Below, piece by piece: positions 1 to 7,658 of a stretch of DNA of 9,694 bases. The notes below the pieces were generated by a model. The model worked only from the letters and a program-made list of their open reading frames with translations. It was not told where the DNA came from and did no database searches. Position 1 is the stretch's first letter, and each line of letters begins with the position of its first letter. The DNA comes from JBFLVQ01 sp040758525. Its GTDB lineage: Bacteria; Acidobacteriota; Blastocatellia; Chloracidobacteriales; JADJPF01. The position numbers and the translations under genes are program-made. Where the stretch lies: the NCBI GenBank assembly GCA_040758525.1, contig JBFLVQ010000354.1:1-9694 (forward strand), in the 5' to 3' direction.

Positions 1-3000
1 GCCAATTTATTGGCTCTGCTATTCAACTCTCTATAAGTCAATTGCTCATTCTCAAAAACAATCGCAACTTTATCGGGTATAAGCGCTACCTGTGTTTCAA
101 ACAGTTCGTGTATACACTTGTCTTGCCAATATGCTCCGGTTGCATTCCCAGCCATTAATAACTGATGTTGTTCTGCCTCCGTCAAGAGTGGTAGATGAGC
201 AATCGCTTGGTTGACATCTTGACAAACTGCCCTTAGTAGAACTTGAAAATGGTCTGTCATTCTAACTATGGTAGTGTAGTCGAAAAGATCTGTGTTGAAT
301 TGAAATGAACCTAACAATCCATTACGAGTTTCAACCATCATCAAGGTTAAATCAAATTGTGCTGCGCGTGATGGCAAGCCAAAAGATTCCAATTCCAATC
401 CAGCTAGATTAATACGTGCACCTGTCTCGCCTAATACAAATGGCGCTAACGCTTCGAGCAGGTGTGGCTTCTCCAAAATAAACATAGTTTGAAATAATGG
501 TGAATAGCTGGGATCGCGTTGTGGATGTAGTCGCTCGATCAATAACGGAAATGGATAATCTTGATGCTCAAGTGCAGCAAGTACTATTTGATAAATATAG
601 CTAAGAAAATCTTTGAATGATCGATTACCAGCAAGATTGGCACGTAGTACAACGGTGTTAACAAAATAACCAATGATGTTTTCTAACCCTGCCTTACTGC
701 GACCAGCCATAGGAGAGCCAATAAGAATATCTTCCTGGCTACTATAGCGATGTAGCAGCAGATAAAATACCGATAGCAATATTGTATAGAGCGTTGTTCT
801 GGCATCCTTGGCCAATCCTTTAAGCTGTTCTGTTAGTACCTCATCTAATTTAAATGTGTGTGCATTCCCTTGATAGGTTTGTACCGGTGGTCTAGGACGA
901 TCAGTAGGGATAGTTAAGACCGCTATTTCGCCGGCCAACTGTCTTTGCCAATATGCAGATAACTTCTCACCCTCTTGTCCTGCCAACATCTCCTTTTGCC
1001 ATAAACCATAGTCAGTATATTGCAATTCCAATGTAGGTAGTTCCATTGGCGTATGCATTATTACTGACGGGTAAAGCTCTTGGAACTCATTGAGCAGCAC
1101 TACCAATGACCATAGATCTACGGCGATATGATGCACCGTTAGTAGTAACAAGCGCTCCCCTGTTGCACGAGTAAACAGGCATAAACGCAAGGGCGAGTCT
1201 TGTTCTAGATTGAAAGGTCTTTGAGCCTCTTCAACCATACGAAGGTTCAGCTCACGATCATCCCACTCTATCGCTTTCACTTCTTTGAAGTCTAGCCTGA
1301 TATATTTATGAATATGTTGAGTAGGTTTACCATTATGTACTGGGTAGGTGGTGCGTAGAATTGGATGACGATCTATCAATGTCTGAAAAGCACGTTGTAG
1401 AGCTTTAGTATCTAAACCTGAAATTATACGTACAGCAAAGCATAGGCTATAAGCAGAGTTCGTTGGAGCAAGCTGTTGTAGAAACCATAATGCTTGTTGA
1501 CCATAGGAAAGCTCCTGCTCTTGTATGCTTTCTCGTGCAATACTCACTGGTATTGATGACCTATCATACTGCTCGTCTTCTCTCGTTACTAACCTCTTTA
1601 ATACTTGCTCTGTCAATTGCGCTATGCTCGCCCCTATCAGTAAGTCTGAGATAGCTAACTCAACATTTAAGCTTGCAGCAACCTGGTTCTTTAGTTCGAT
1701 TGCATTTAGCGAATCTAATCCCAGTGCAGCTAAACTTTGTGATGGATTGAGTGTTGATGGATTGATCCTCAGTACTCTTGCCACCTGTTCAACAAGATAG
1801 GCCTGCAAGTACTGTTCACGCTCTGGTGAATCGATACTTAAGATCTTATCCAGATCAATATTATCAATATACTTTCCATCATTAGATTCTATCTGTTGTA
1901 GTAGACTGGTTGTTACGGTCTCAAGACTTCCATCGAGAAATGCCTCCCGACAAGCATGTCGTTGGATCTTGCCGCTAGATGTCTTGGCAATACTACCAGC
2001 TTTGATAAGGATTAGCGCATAGACTTGTAGTTCATGCTCAGCAGCAATCACTTGTCGAATTGTCTTTACGATCGAGTCAATATTTAATGACTGTCTACCC
2101 TCCTCATTGTCAGTTGGTTGATAGACATTGCTCTGTACCTCAGCAACAATAACTAAACGCTCTTCACTATCAATAGTGACAGAGAAGACGGCTGAACACC
2201 CTTTCCTTAGCAATAGATGGCTATTTTCTATGGTTCGTTCAATGTCCTGTGGATAATGGTTACGACCTCTGATGATAATCAAATCCTTTAGTCGGCCAGT
2301 AACAAACAACTCACCATTCTTAAAAAACCCTAAATCGCCTGTACGCAAGAAAGGACCTGCTCCGGTATTGGCTAAATAGGCTTGAAAAGTAGCGCTAGTC
2401 TCTTGTGGGCGATTCCAATAACCTTGTGCCACACTGTCACCCGCAACCCAAATCTCTCCTATCTGTTCAGGTCTACACTCAATCAACGAGACGGGATCTA
2501 CTATGAGAATTTTCTGATCTGAAAATGTCTGTCCAGAACTTACCAATTGTCGACAATTCTTCTCCTTGCTTCCTTCATCAACAAGATTCTGTTCCAGTGC
2601 TGCTGCCGCTACCGATTCAATAATTGGCAAGGAGGCTTTGGCACCGCCAGAAACAATCAGAGTAGCTTCTGCCAGTCCATAACAGGGATAGAAGGCTTCT
2701 TCACGAAAACCATAAGGCTTAAATGCTTCGCTAAAACGCTGCATGGTCTCAGGGTTTATTGGCTCGGCACCATTAAAAGCAAGCTCCCAACTACTTAAAT
2801 CCAGATCCCTTTTCTGCTCTGCAGTTATCTTGCGAACACATAGATCATAGGCAAAATTTGGCCCGCCACTAGCTGTAGCTCGGTAACGAGTGATAGTCTG
2901 CAGCCAACGTGCTGGACGCTCTAAAAACGAGAGCGGCGACATCAATATACAGGGAAAACCAACATAGAGAGGTTGAATAACATTACCGATTAAACCCATA

Positions 3001-3683
3001 TCATGATAGAGCGGTAGCCAACCTACTCCGACGGATTGCTCGGTGTTATGAAAGCCTGTCTGGATCAATCGCTCATTGGCCAGTAGATTAGCGTGACTAA
3101 CCATTACACCTTTTGGTGTAGATGTAGATCCAGAAGTGTATTGAAGAAAAGCAATAGTATTGGCAGTAACATTAGGTTCTTGCCATTCCTGAGCCAGTGG
3201 TTGCGCAATTCGATCTGTTGCTAACCAATGTACACCCTGCAATTGTGGGATCTCAGGAAGAAAGTATTTGATCATTTCAAGAATCGCTGCGGTAGTAAGA
3301 GCTACCTGTGGCTTAGCATCATCAGCAATTGCAAGAAACCTTGGTAGTGTTCTGTTAAGACGATTAGGATCGGGAGGATAGACCGGTACAGCCATCGCTC
3401 CTGCATAAAGACAACCGAAAAAAGCTGCCACATACTCTAGCCCAGGAGGATAAAGTAATACTACTCGCTCTCCCTTGGCTGCTAACATCTGAAGCTGAGC
3501 GGCAATTGCACGAGCTTGTTGATCTAGCTCACTATAGGTTAAATGGTGCTGAGGCTCCTCACCATTAGTAAGAAAAGTAAAAGCCAAATGCTCTGGTTGA
3601 CTAACTGCGCGCCAACGTAATAACTCAACCAATGTGGTAGCATCAAGAGCTGATTTAATGCGACTATCTGTAATCTGTGTCAT
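1..3683 (-). CDS. Lipopeptide NRPS, initiating subunit (FAAL-ACP-C-A..., 3' end outside window)
   Basis: The reading frame is open from the ATG at 3683 to the left edge, giving 1227 residues with no stop; the gene continues outside. Domains in order: a fatty acyl-AMP ligase (about residues 1-600) with the ATP-binding motif YTSGSTSTPKG near 180, LPLYHDMGLIG near 225, GRLKDLIIIRGRNHYPQDIE near 461 and the C-terminal lysine motif SSGKIQR (K572); an ACP (about 620-695) with GLDSL, serine 658 being the phosphopantetheine site; a condensation domain (about 720-1160) opening with LSYGQQALWFLQ and carrying HHIAVD at 851-856; and the start of an adenylation domain, motif LTYREL near 1214. By family knowledge the FAAL makes an acyl-adenylate and passes the acyl chain to the ACP, and the C domain acylates the first amino acid. 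This is therefore the lipid-loading start of the assembly line. The adenylation pocket lies outside, so the first amino acid cannot be read. The ribosome site is weak (AAAGA just upstream); the start follows the previous gene by 45 bp. Confidence 0.95.
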   Translation of the reverse strand, partial: MTQITDSRIKSALDATTLVELLRWRAVSQPEHLAFTFLTNGEEPQHHLTYSELDQQARAIAAQLQMLAAKGERVVLLYPPGLEYVAAFFGCLYAGAMAVPVYPPDPNRLNRTLPRFLAIADDAKPQVALTTAAILEMIKYFLPEIPQLQGVHWLATDRIAQPLAQEWQEPNVTANTIAFLQYTSGSTSTPKGVMVSHANLLANERLIQTGFHNTEQSVGVGWLPLYHDMGLIGNVIQPLYVGFPCILMSPLSFLERPARWLQTITRYRATASGGPNFAYDLCVRKITAEQKRDLDLSSWELAFNGAEPINPETMQRFSEAFKPYGFREEAFYPCYGLAEATLIVSGGAKASLPIIESVAAAALEQNLVDEGSKEKNCRQLVSSGQTFSDQKILIVDPVSLIECRPEQIGEIWVAGDSVAQGYWNRPQETSATFQAYLANTGAGPFLRTGDLGFFKNGELFVTGRLKDLIIIRGRNHYPQDIERTIENSHLLLRKGCSAVFSVTIDSEERLVIVAEVQSNVYQPTDNEEGRQSLNIDSIVKTIRQVIAAEHELQVYALILIKAGSIAKTSSGKIQRHACREAFLDGSLETVTTSLLQQIESNDGKYIDNIDLDKILSIDSPEREQYLQAYLVEQVARVLRINPSTLNPSQSLAALGLDSLNAIELKNQVAASLNVELAISDLLIGASIAQLTEQVLKRLVTREDEQYDRSSIPVSIARESIQEQELSYGQQALWFLQQLAPTNSAYSLCFAVRIISGLDTKALQRAFQTLIDRHPILRTTYPVHNGKPTQHIHKYIRLDFKEVKAIEWDDRELNLRMVEEAQRPFNLEQDSPLRLCLFTRATGERLLLLTVHHIAVDLWSLVVLLNEFQELYPSVIMHTPMELPTLELQYTDYGLWQKEMLAGQEGEKLSAYWQRQLAGEIAVLTIPTDRPRPPVQTYQGNAHTFKLDEVLTEQLKGLAKDARTTLYTILLSVFYLLLHRYSSQEDILIGSPMAGRSKAGLENIIGYFVNTVVLRANLAGNRSFKDFLSYIYQIVLAALEHQDYPFPLLIERLHPQRDPSYSPLFQTMFILEKPHLLEALAPFVLGETGARINLAGLELESFGLPSRAAQFDLTLMMVETRNGLLGSFQFNTDLFDYTTIVRMTDHFQVLLRAVCQDVNQAIAHLPLLTEAEQHQLLMAGNATGAYWQDKCIHELFETQVALIPDKVAIVFENEQLTYRELNSRANKL

Positions 3684-3728
3684 ATTTCTTTATGAAAACC
3701 GATGTTGGTTCAATTACATTGTTATGTT

Positions 3729-4844
3729 TTACAAGTTACCACGTAGTGCTTGTTCACGTTCTAATGCTTGAAAGAGGGCTTTGATATTGCCACTACCAAA
3801 GCAGCGAGCCTTATTTCGCTGTATAACTTCGAAGAAAAGCGTGGGGCGATTATTGTATGGCTTGGTAAATACCTGCATTAAGTAGCCCCATTTATCACGA
3901 TCAACTAAAATATTCAAATCTCGCAATGCAGATATATCTTCCTCAATCTTGCCAACACGATCTTGTAGCGCATCATAGTAAGCAGGTGGAATGTATAAAA
4001 ATTCGATGTCGTGATCGCGTAGTGCTCGTGTTGTCTCTATGATGTTACTGGTTGCGAATGCGATATGTTGCACACCTGCCCCTTTATAAAACATCAGATA
4101 CTCTTCTATCTGTGATTTTCGTCTATTCTCGGCTGGCTCAAGTAGCACAAACTTGATTAGACCAGTACTATCTTCAACCACACGGGAGTTCATAGAACTA
4201 TACTCGGTAGCAATATCTTCATGATGTGCCTCAATGAACCCAAATACCTGTTGATAGAAGTTGGTCCATTCAGTAAGCTGATCTATTTCTAGGCTTATTG
4301 CTACATGATCGATAAGGGAGATGCCAATAGGAGTAACCTGTAGTGCGCTTTTTATTGCACTGTAGTTGGGAAAAAATATCAGGTCAGTGTCTAGATACTG
4401 TATAAAAGAGTGTACGGTGTCACCATAAGTCGCAATTGTTGCTTTGATTAAACGTTTTCCATTCCTCTCTATTACAGTTGGCGCCAGTACTGGTTTAGCG
4501 CCACGTGCAACTGTTTCATTAAAGATCGCTACCGTATCATCTACACGAAATGCGATGTCCTTAACACCATCACCATGTAAATGAATATGCTCGGCAATAG
4601 GAGAATCAGAATCAAATGCTCCCGTCAGCACAAGCTTGATATCTCCCTGCTCAAGTATTAGTGATATATAATCGCGTTCACCTGTCTCCAGACCAGCATA
4701 AGCAATTGGTCGGAAGCCAAAGACTGTACGATAAAAATGGGCTGCTTGTCGGACATTTCCAACATAGAGCTCTACATAATCAATACCATTTAATTGTAAA
4801 CACTTCTCGCCAGACAATCTGTTTTCATTCTTTTGTATTAACAT
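3729..4844 (-). CDS. 4-hydroxymandelate synthase (HPPD-family dioxygenase)
   Basis: This 371-residue protein has two glyoxalase-like halves typical of 4-hydroxyphenylpyruvate dioxygenase (HPPD). The Fe(II) ligands are visible: H180 (LIDHVAIS), H260 (GVQHIAF) and E339 (LFFEVIQR). HPPD usually has a Pro and an Asn in the stretch FPINEPA; here it reads KFVLLEPA, with V233 and L235. HPPD has Phe in GNFKALF; here it is GNIKALF, with I354, fifteen residues after the metal glutamate. Both changes are those I recall separating hydroxymandelate synthase from HPPD, and a Phe-to-Ile change at the latter site is reported to shift HPPD towards hydroxymandelate. I infer that it converts 4-hydroxyphenylpyruvate to 4-hydroxymandelate, the first step to 4-hydroxyphenylglycine. 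Lying inside an NRPS operon also argues against a tyrosine-catabolism role. The later Hpg genes (hydroxymandelate oxidase, HpgT aminotransferase) are not in the window. The ATG has a poor ribosome site, but a stop lies six codons upstream with no better start between. Plain HPPD remains the alternative. Confidence 0.85.
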   Translation of the reverse strand: MLIQKNENRLSGEKCLQLNGIDYVELYVGNVRQAAHFYRTVFGFRPIAYAGLETGERDYISLILEQGDIKLVLTGAFDSDSPIAEHIHLHGDGVKDIAFRVDDTVAIFNETVARGAKPVLAPTVIERNGKRLIKATIATYGDTVHSFIQYLDTDLIFFPNYSAIKSALQVTPIGISLIDHVAISLEIDQLTEWTNFYQQVFGFIEAHHEDIATEYSSMNSRVVEDSTGLIKFVLLEPAENRRKSQIEEYLMFYKGAGVQHIAFATSNIIETTRALRDHDIEFLYIPPAYYDALQDRVGKIEEDISALRDLNILVDRDKWGYLMQVFTKPYNNRPTLFFEVIQRNKARCFGSGNIKALFQALEREQALRGNL

Positions 4845-4915
4845 ATCGCTTAAACCATTTCACCTGTATAGTGTCTTTAAAGCTCCAGAACCTACTGGAA
4901 ATTTTTGTTAGATAA

Positions 4916-6502
4916 CTACGCAATTATCTCTCTAACACCTAACAACCGTTCAGCAACAATCCCTCGTTGTTGGCAAGCTTCAACCAATTTATTAGATTCA
5001 ACAATGGGTTTTGATTCTTCGGTGTACTTAATACTAGTGAGAAAACTTAACCATGGCTCCTGACCCATTGCATAAACATAGACCTGTTTACATTTGAGTC
5101 GATCAACTATCTCTAAAGCCCTTTCTGCATCAGAGGCTGCCAGCCTTCTTGACTGATCCATCTTCCTATCCAATGGTTTCATTAATAACGAACCATATAT
5201 CCAGCTTAAAGGGGCGCCATCACATTCCATACCAACAAAAAGAATATCTACATCACCTATCAAGTTGTGCAGGATATCGTAAAACTGTCCATCCAGATTG
5301 GCCGAATCGGCTACACATAAGATCGACTTACCATTGAAACAGAGCAAATATGCAGTTTTACTACGTATATTCAGATCAGCATGTTCTCCAAAGAATGGCA
5401 CTCCAGTAATAGCTCCTTTGCCAGTTTCTATGGTTTCCATCTCATCAATCTCAGTGACATTTTTAAATCCTATTTGGTTTAACAATAACTTTAGCGATGG
5501 ATCTTCTAAAACACCGCTGCCACTTTTCGGCACGATAATGTTTTTTATCTTTTGCCTTAATTGCAACAAGGTTTCAAACACAACATGATCTGCATGAGTA
5601 TGTGTAAGCAAGACAAAATCTATTGTGTCTGGTAAATCTGAGTAGGAATAATTTTCTGTACCAGCAACTCTATAACCAATAGCTGGATCAGTTAGTATAC
5701 TTATCCCTCCTGTCTCAAATAGCACCGAGGCATGACCCAAATAACGGATCTTTAATTCTTCTCCTTGGTAAGTAGGATTCGTAGCTGGGCTCTCTTGTGT
5801 AAAGAAAGTCTTAAAAAGCTCAGCTTGATCATTTGTAATGCCAAGAAGCTCTTTGATATCTCCATATGCCTTAGGAGTCTTCCTCATCTCAAATAATTCA
5901 TCAATCGCATTACTATGAAATGGAATCTTTAAGTGTAAGTATTTAGAGCTAGGTAAGCGTGGTGTACTAAACACAAATGGACGCTCTGCATCTTCAATAA
6001 GAGTTAGTGCAATAGACTGGTAAGAGGAGTTATAGAATGGGCTTTTATATAATAACCCCTCAATCAACCTGAAACTAGGTCTATGGTTTAAGTCATAGGT
6101 CAATTCGACATAACCTCGTAACAAGTCAGGTACTTTTTCATACAATACTTCTAGGGAGTAGCCTTTGGCTTCGTTCACAAGAATCTCATTGAGCCTTTTT
6201 ATCGCATTGGCAAGCTCTAGCATTATTGCCTGATCTTTGATGGTACTCTCAAGGAGAGTCTTTATTTCGTTAGCCCTCTTAGTAGGAAAATCCAAAAATG
6301 GACCGCCACGCATGGCTGGATTCTTAATCGCAGCAGCATGAATATCCGGAGAGTTGACATAAGATTTCATTATTTTTACGTGTGAATTGGCTATATGCAA
6401 AGCTGCTGTAGCTGGAGCGATTAGGTGTGTCCAGGCGTACCAATAATAGATCAAGGGCTCCAATGCAACGTTTGATTTCAGATACTGTTTACTGTTATCC
6501 AT
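4916..6502 (-). CDS. CmlA-type diiron beta-hydroxylase (metallo-beta-lactamase fold)
   Basis: This 528-residue protein has an N-terminal region of about 245 residues unlike simple hydrolases, then a metallo-beta-lactamase fold. The metal motif is LTHTHADHVVFE, with H301, H303, D305 and H306; further likely ligands are E373 (FFGEHADLN) and D399 (CVADSANL). These sit at a constant offset of four from the CmlA positions I recall (H305, H307, D309, H310, E377, D403), and the total length differs from CmlA (532) by the same amount. CmlA, from chloramphenicol synthesis, is an oxygen-activating diiron enzyme that beta-hydroxylates an amino acid held on an NRPS carrier domain; relatives serve other NRPS pathways, including ramoplanin. 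I infer beta-hydroxylation of one carrier-bound residue in this pathway, perhaps an aromatic one. The substrate cannot be read from sequence. A good ribosome site (AGAAGG) precedes the ATG. It should not be annotated as a beta-lactamase or generic hydrolase. Confidence 0.88.
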   Translation of the reverse strand: MDNSKQYLKSNVALEPLIYYWYAWTHLIAPATAALHIANSHVKIMKSYVNSPDIHAAAIKNPAMRGGPFLDFPTKRANEIKTLLESTIKDQAIMLELANAIKRLNEILVNEAKGYSLEVLYEKVPDLLRGYVELTYDLNHRPSFRLIEGLLYKSPFYNSSYQSIALTLIEDAERPFVFSTPRLPSSKYLHLKIPFHSNAIDELFEMRKTPKAYGDIKELLGITNDQAELFKTFFTQESPATNPTYQGEELKIRYLGHASVLFETGGISILTDPAIGYRVAGTENYSYSDLPDTIDFVLLTHTHADHVVFETLLQLRQKIKNIIVPKSGSGVLEDPSLKLLLNQIGFKNVTEIDEMETIETGKGAITGVPFFGEHADLNIRSKTAYLLCFNGKSILCVADSANLDGQFYDILHNLIGDVDILFVGMECDGAPLSWIYGSLLMKPLDRKMDQSRRLAASDAERALEIVDRLKCKQVYVYAMGQEPWLSFLTSIKYTEESKPIVESNKLVEACQQRGIVAERLLGVREIIA

Positions 6503-6506
6503 AGTA

Positions 6507-6512
6507 CCTTCT
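6507..6512 (-). promoter_or_regulatory. Ribosome binding site of the CmlA-type gene
   Basis: On the minus strand this reads AGAAGG, within a longer purine run, four bases before the ATG at 6502. It supports that start codon. Confidence 0.6.
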
Positions 6513-6559
6513 CTCTTAATACTTGGTCTTTACATACATGTATTTTGAGTAATCAAGCT

Positions 6560-7606
6560 TCAGGTCAAGTTTGCAAGATTGGTATAGAGTTCTGCCATTG
6601 CAACTAACACCTTCCTTGATCCTACAAATGGTTCACGTCCATGCGAGACAAGAAAATTGTCTAGCATCAAAATATCGCCTTGCTGCCAGGAGAAGAAGAT
6701 TGCAGATTGTTGATAGATTTCACGGATCTCATCCAATATAGAAGCCTCTATTGGAGTACCATCTCCGTAAAAAGCGTTACGTGGTAGTTGATCTTCTCCG
6801 AATTCTGCTAACAGCGATTTGCGTACGATCTGCTCTAAATTTGATATATGAAACATATGAGCATGATTGAACCAGACTGTTTCATCTGTCTTAGGATGGG
6901 TTGCCACTGCTTGGCGTATTTGCCGAGTCCTTAGACGATTGCCTTCTCGCCACTCAAACTGTGTATATGTCTGATGACAATACTTCTCTACTAATGTTTT
7001 ATCATCTGTCTGGAATGCTTCCTGCCAGGAGAGATCTACACCCTCACCGTAGTTTCTTATATACATCACTCGCTTCTCTATAAAACGTTGTCTGATCTTT
7101 GGATCAATAAGTTTAAAAACCTTACGGTCATTAGCTATTGGTGTTCTTCCACCTTGTTGTGCTGGCTCTAGACATAAAAACCAGAGCTTAGTCGGCCAGT
7201 TGTGGCAATACGACATCTCATGATGCAATGGAATCCATTCGTTAGCAGGAAATTCTGTTGATGTATAGATATTATTAGCTATCTCAATACGAGGAGCAGC
7301 TCGCTCACGATATTCTAACAACTCTGGTGATATTGTTCTAGCAAACTGTTCAAATTGAGTAACCAGGTTGATGCCAAAATTCCGAAAAAGTATTGCGCCA
7401 TGTTTGATCAGCTCTGACTCTATGAATGCTAAATTATTCTTAGTCCAAGCAATCAAGTTAAAGTTATCAACATTTGGTTCCATTACTAAAGGAAATTTCT
7501 CTACTTCATCAAAATAACCTATTTTTATTAGCTCTGCTGGTGACAATTTAATGGTACTGCGCTTGATAGACTTAAATTGACTGAAACGCGATTCTCTCTT
7601 TTCCAT
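6560..7606 (-). CDS. TauD/SyrP-like Fe(II)/2-oxoglutarate oxygenase, copy 2
   Basis: With the start chosen here the protein has 348 residues, exactly the length of its upstream paralogue. A longer frame from 7669 exists, but its first 21 residues (MMFKLYLS...) have no match in the paralogue and would overlap the previous gene, while the ATG at 7606 has AAGAGG five bases before it. Motifs: GAILFRNFG near 70-78; the iron pair H128-x-E130 in LHHEMSY; TPIAN near 155; the distal iron ligand H322 in LVSHGRE; and R331 in GSRKVLVAM, likely the 2-oxoglutarate carboxylate anchor. The HxE (not HxD) motif is typical of the SyrP/clavaminate-synthase branch. SyrP hydroxylates carrier-bound aspartate in syringomycin synthesis. 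I infer amino-acid beta-hydroxylation in this pathway, with unknown substrate. The segment after the motif (SYCHNWPTKLWFLC) differs strongly from the paralogue, suggesting a different substrate or docking partner. Confidence 0.88.
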   Translation of the reverse strand: MEKRESRFSQFKSIKRSTIKLSPAELIKIGYFDEVEKFPLVMEPNVDNFNLIAWTKNNLAFIESELIKHGAILFRNFGINLVTQFEQFARTISPELLEYRERAAPRIEIANNIYTSTEFPANEWIPLHHEMSYCHNWPTKLWFLCLEPAQQGGRTPIANDRKVFKLIDPKIRQRFIEKRVMYIRNYGEGVDLSWQEAFQTDDKTLVEKYCHQTYTQFEWREGNRLRTRQIRQAVATHPKTDETVWFNHAHMFHISNLEQIVRKSLLAEFGEDQLPRNAFYGDGTPIEASILDEIREIYQQSAIFFSWQQGDILMLDNFLVSHGREPFVGSRKVLVAMAELYTNLANLT

Positions 7607-7611
7607 AATAA

Positions 7612-7617
7612 CCTCTT
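7612..7617 (-). promoter_or_regulatory. Ribosome binding site that fixes the start of oxygenase copy 2
   Basis: On the minus strand this reads AAGAGG with a five-base spacer to the ATG at 7606. It selects that start over the in-frame ATG at 7669, which lies inside the end of the previous gene. Confidence 0.7.
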
Positions 7618-7658
7618 GATGTCGATCTATACGCATATTCACTCTTGATAAATAAAGT

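Noticed and set aside
1463..1800. Two overlapping plus-strand open frames of 63 and 91 codons
   Set aside because: They lie opposite the ACP and condensation-domain coding sequence of the minus-strand NRPS, and their translations show no recognisable motif.
2547..2798. Plus-strand open frame of 83 codons
   Set aside because: It is antisense to the FAAL domain and has no family motif; a shadow frame.
4884..4899. Inverted repeat TCCAG/CTGGA with a six-base loop, near a TTTTT run
   Set aside because: The stem is only five pairs, and the T run follows it on the plus strand, opposite to transcription. It is not a convincing terminator for this operon.
4661..4915. Plus-strand open frame of 84 codons ending in the gap before the CmlA-type gene
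   Set aside because: Most of it is antisense to the start of the hydroxymandelate synthase gene, and the peptide resembles nothing I know.
5149..5588. Two plus-strand open frames of 62 and 96 codons
   Set aside because: Antisense to the metallo-beta-lactamase domain of the CmlA-type gene; no independent coding signal.
4916..6502. Beta-lactamase or generic metallo-hydrolase (resistance gene)
   Set aside because: The long N-terminal domain, the total length and the E373/D399 positions fit CmlA-type diiron oxygenases rather than zinc hydrolases.
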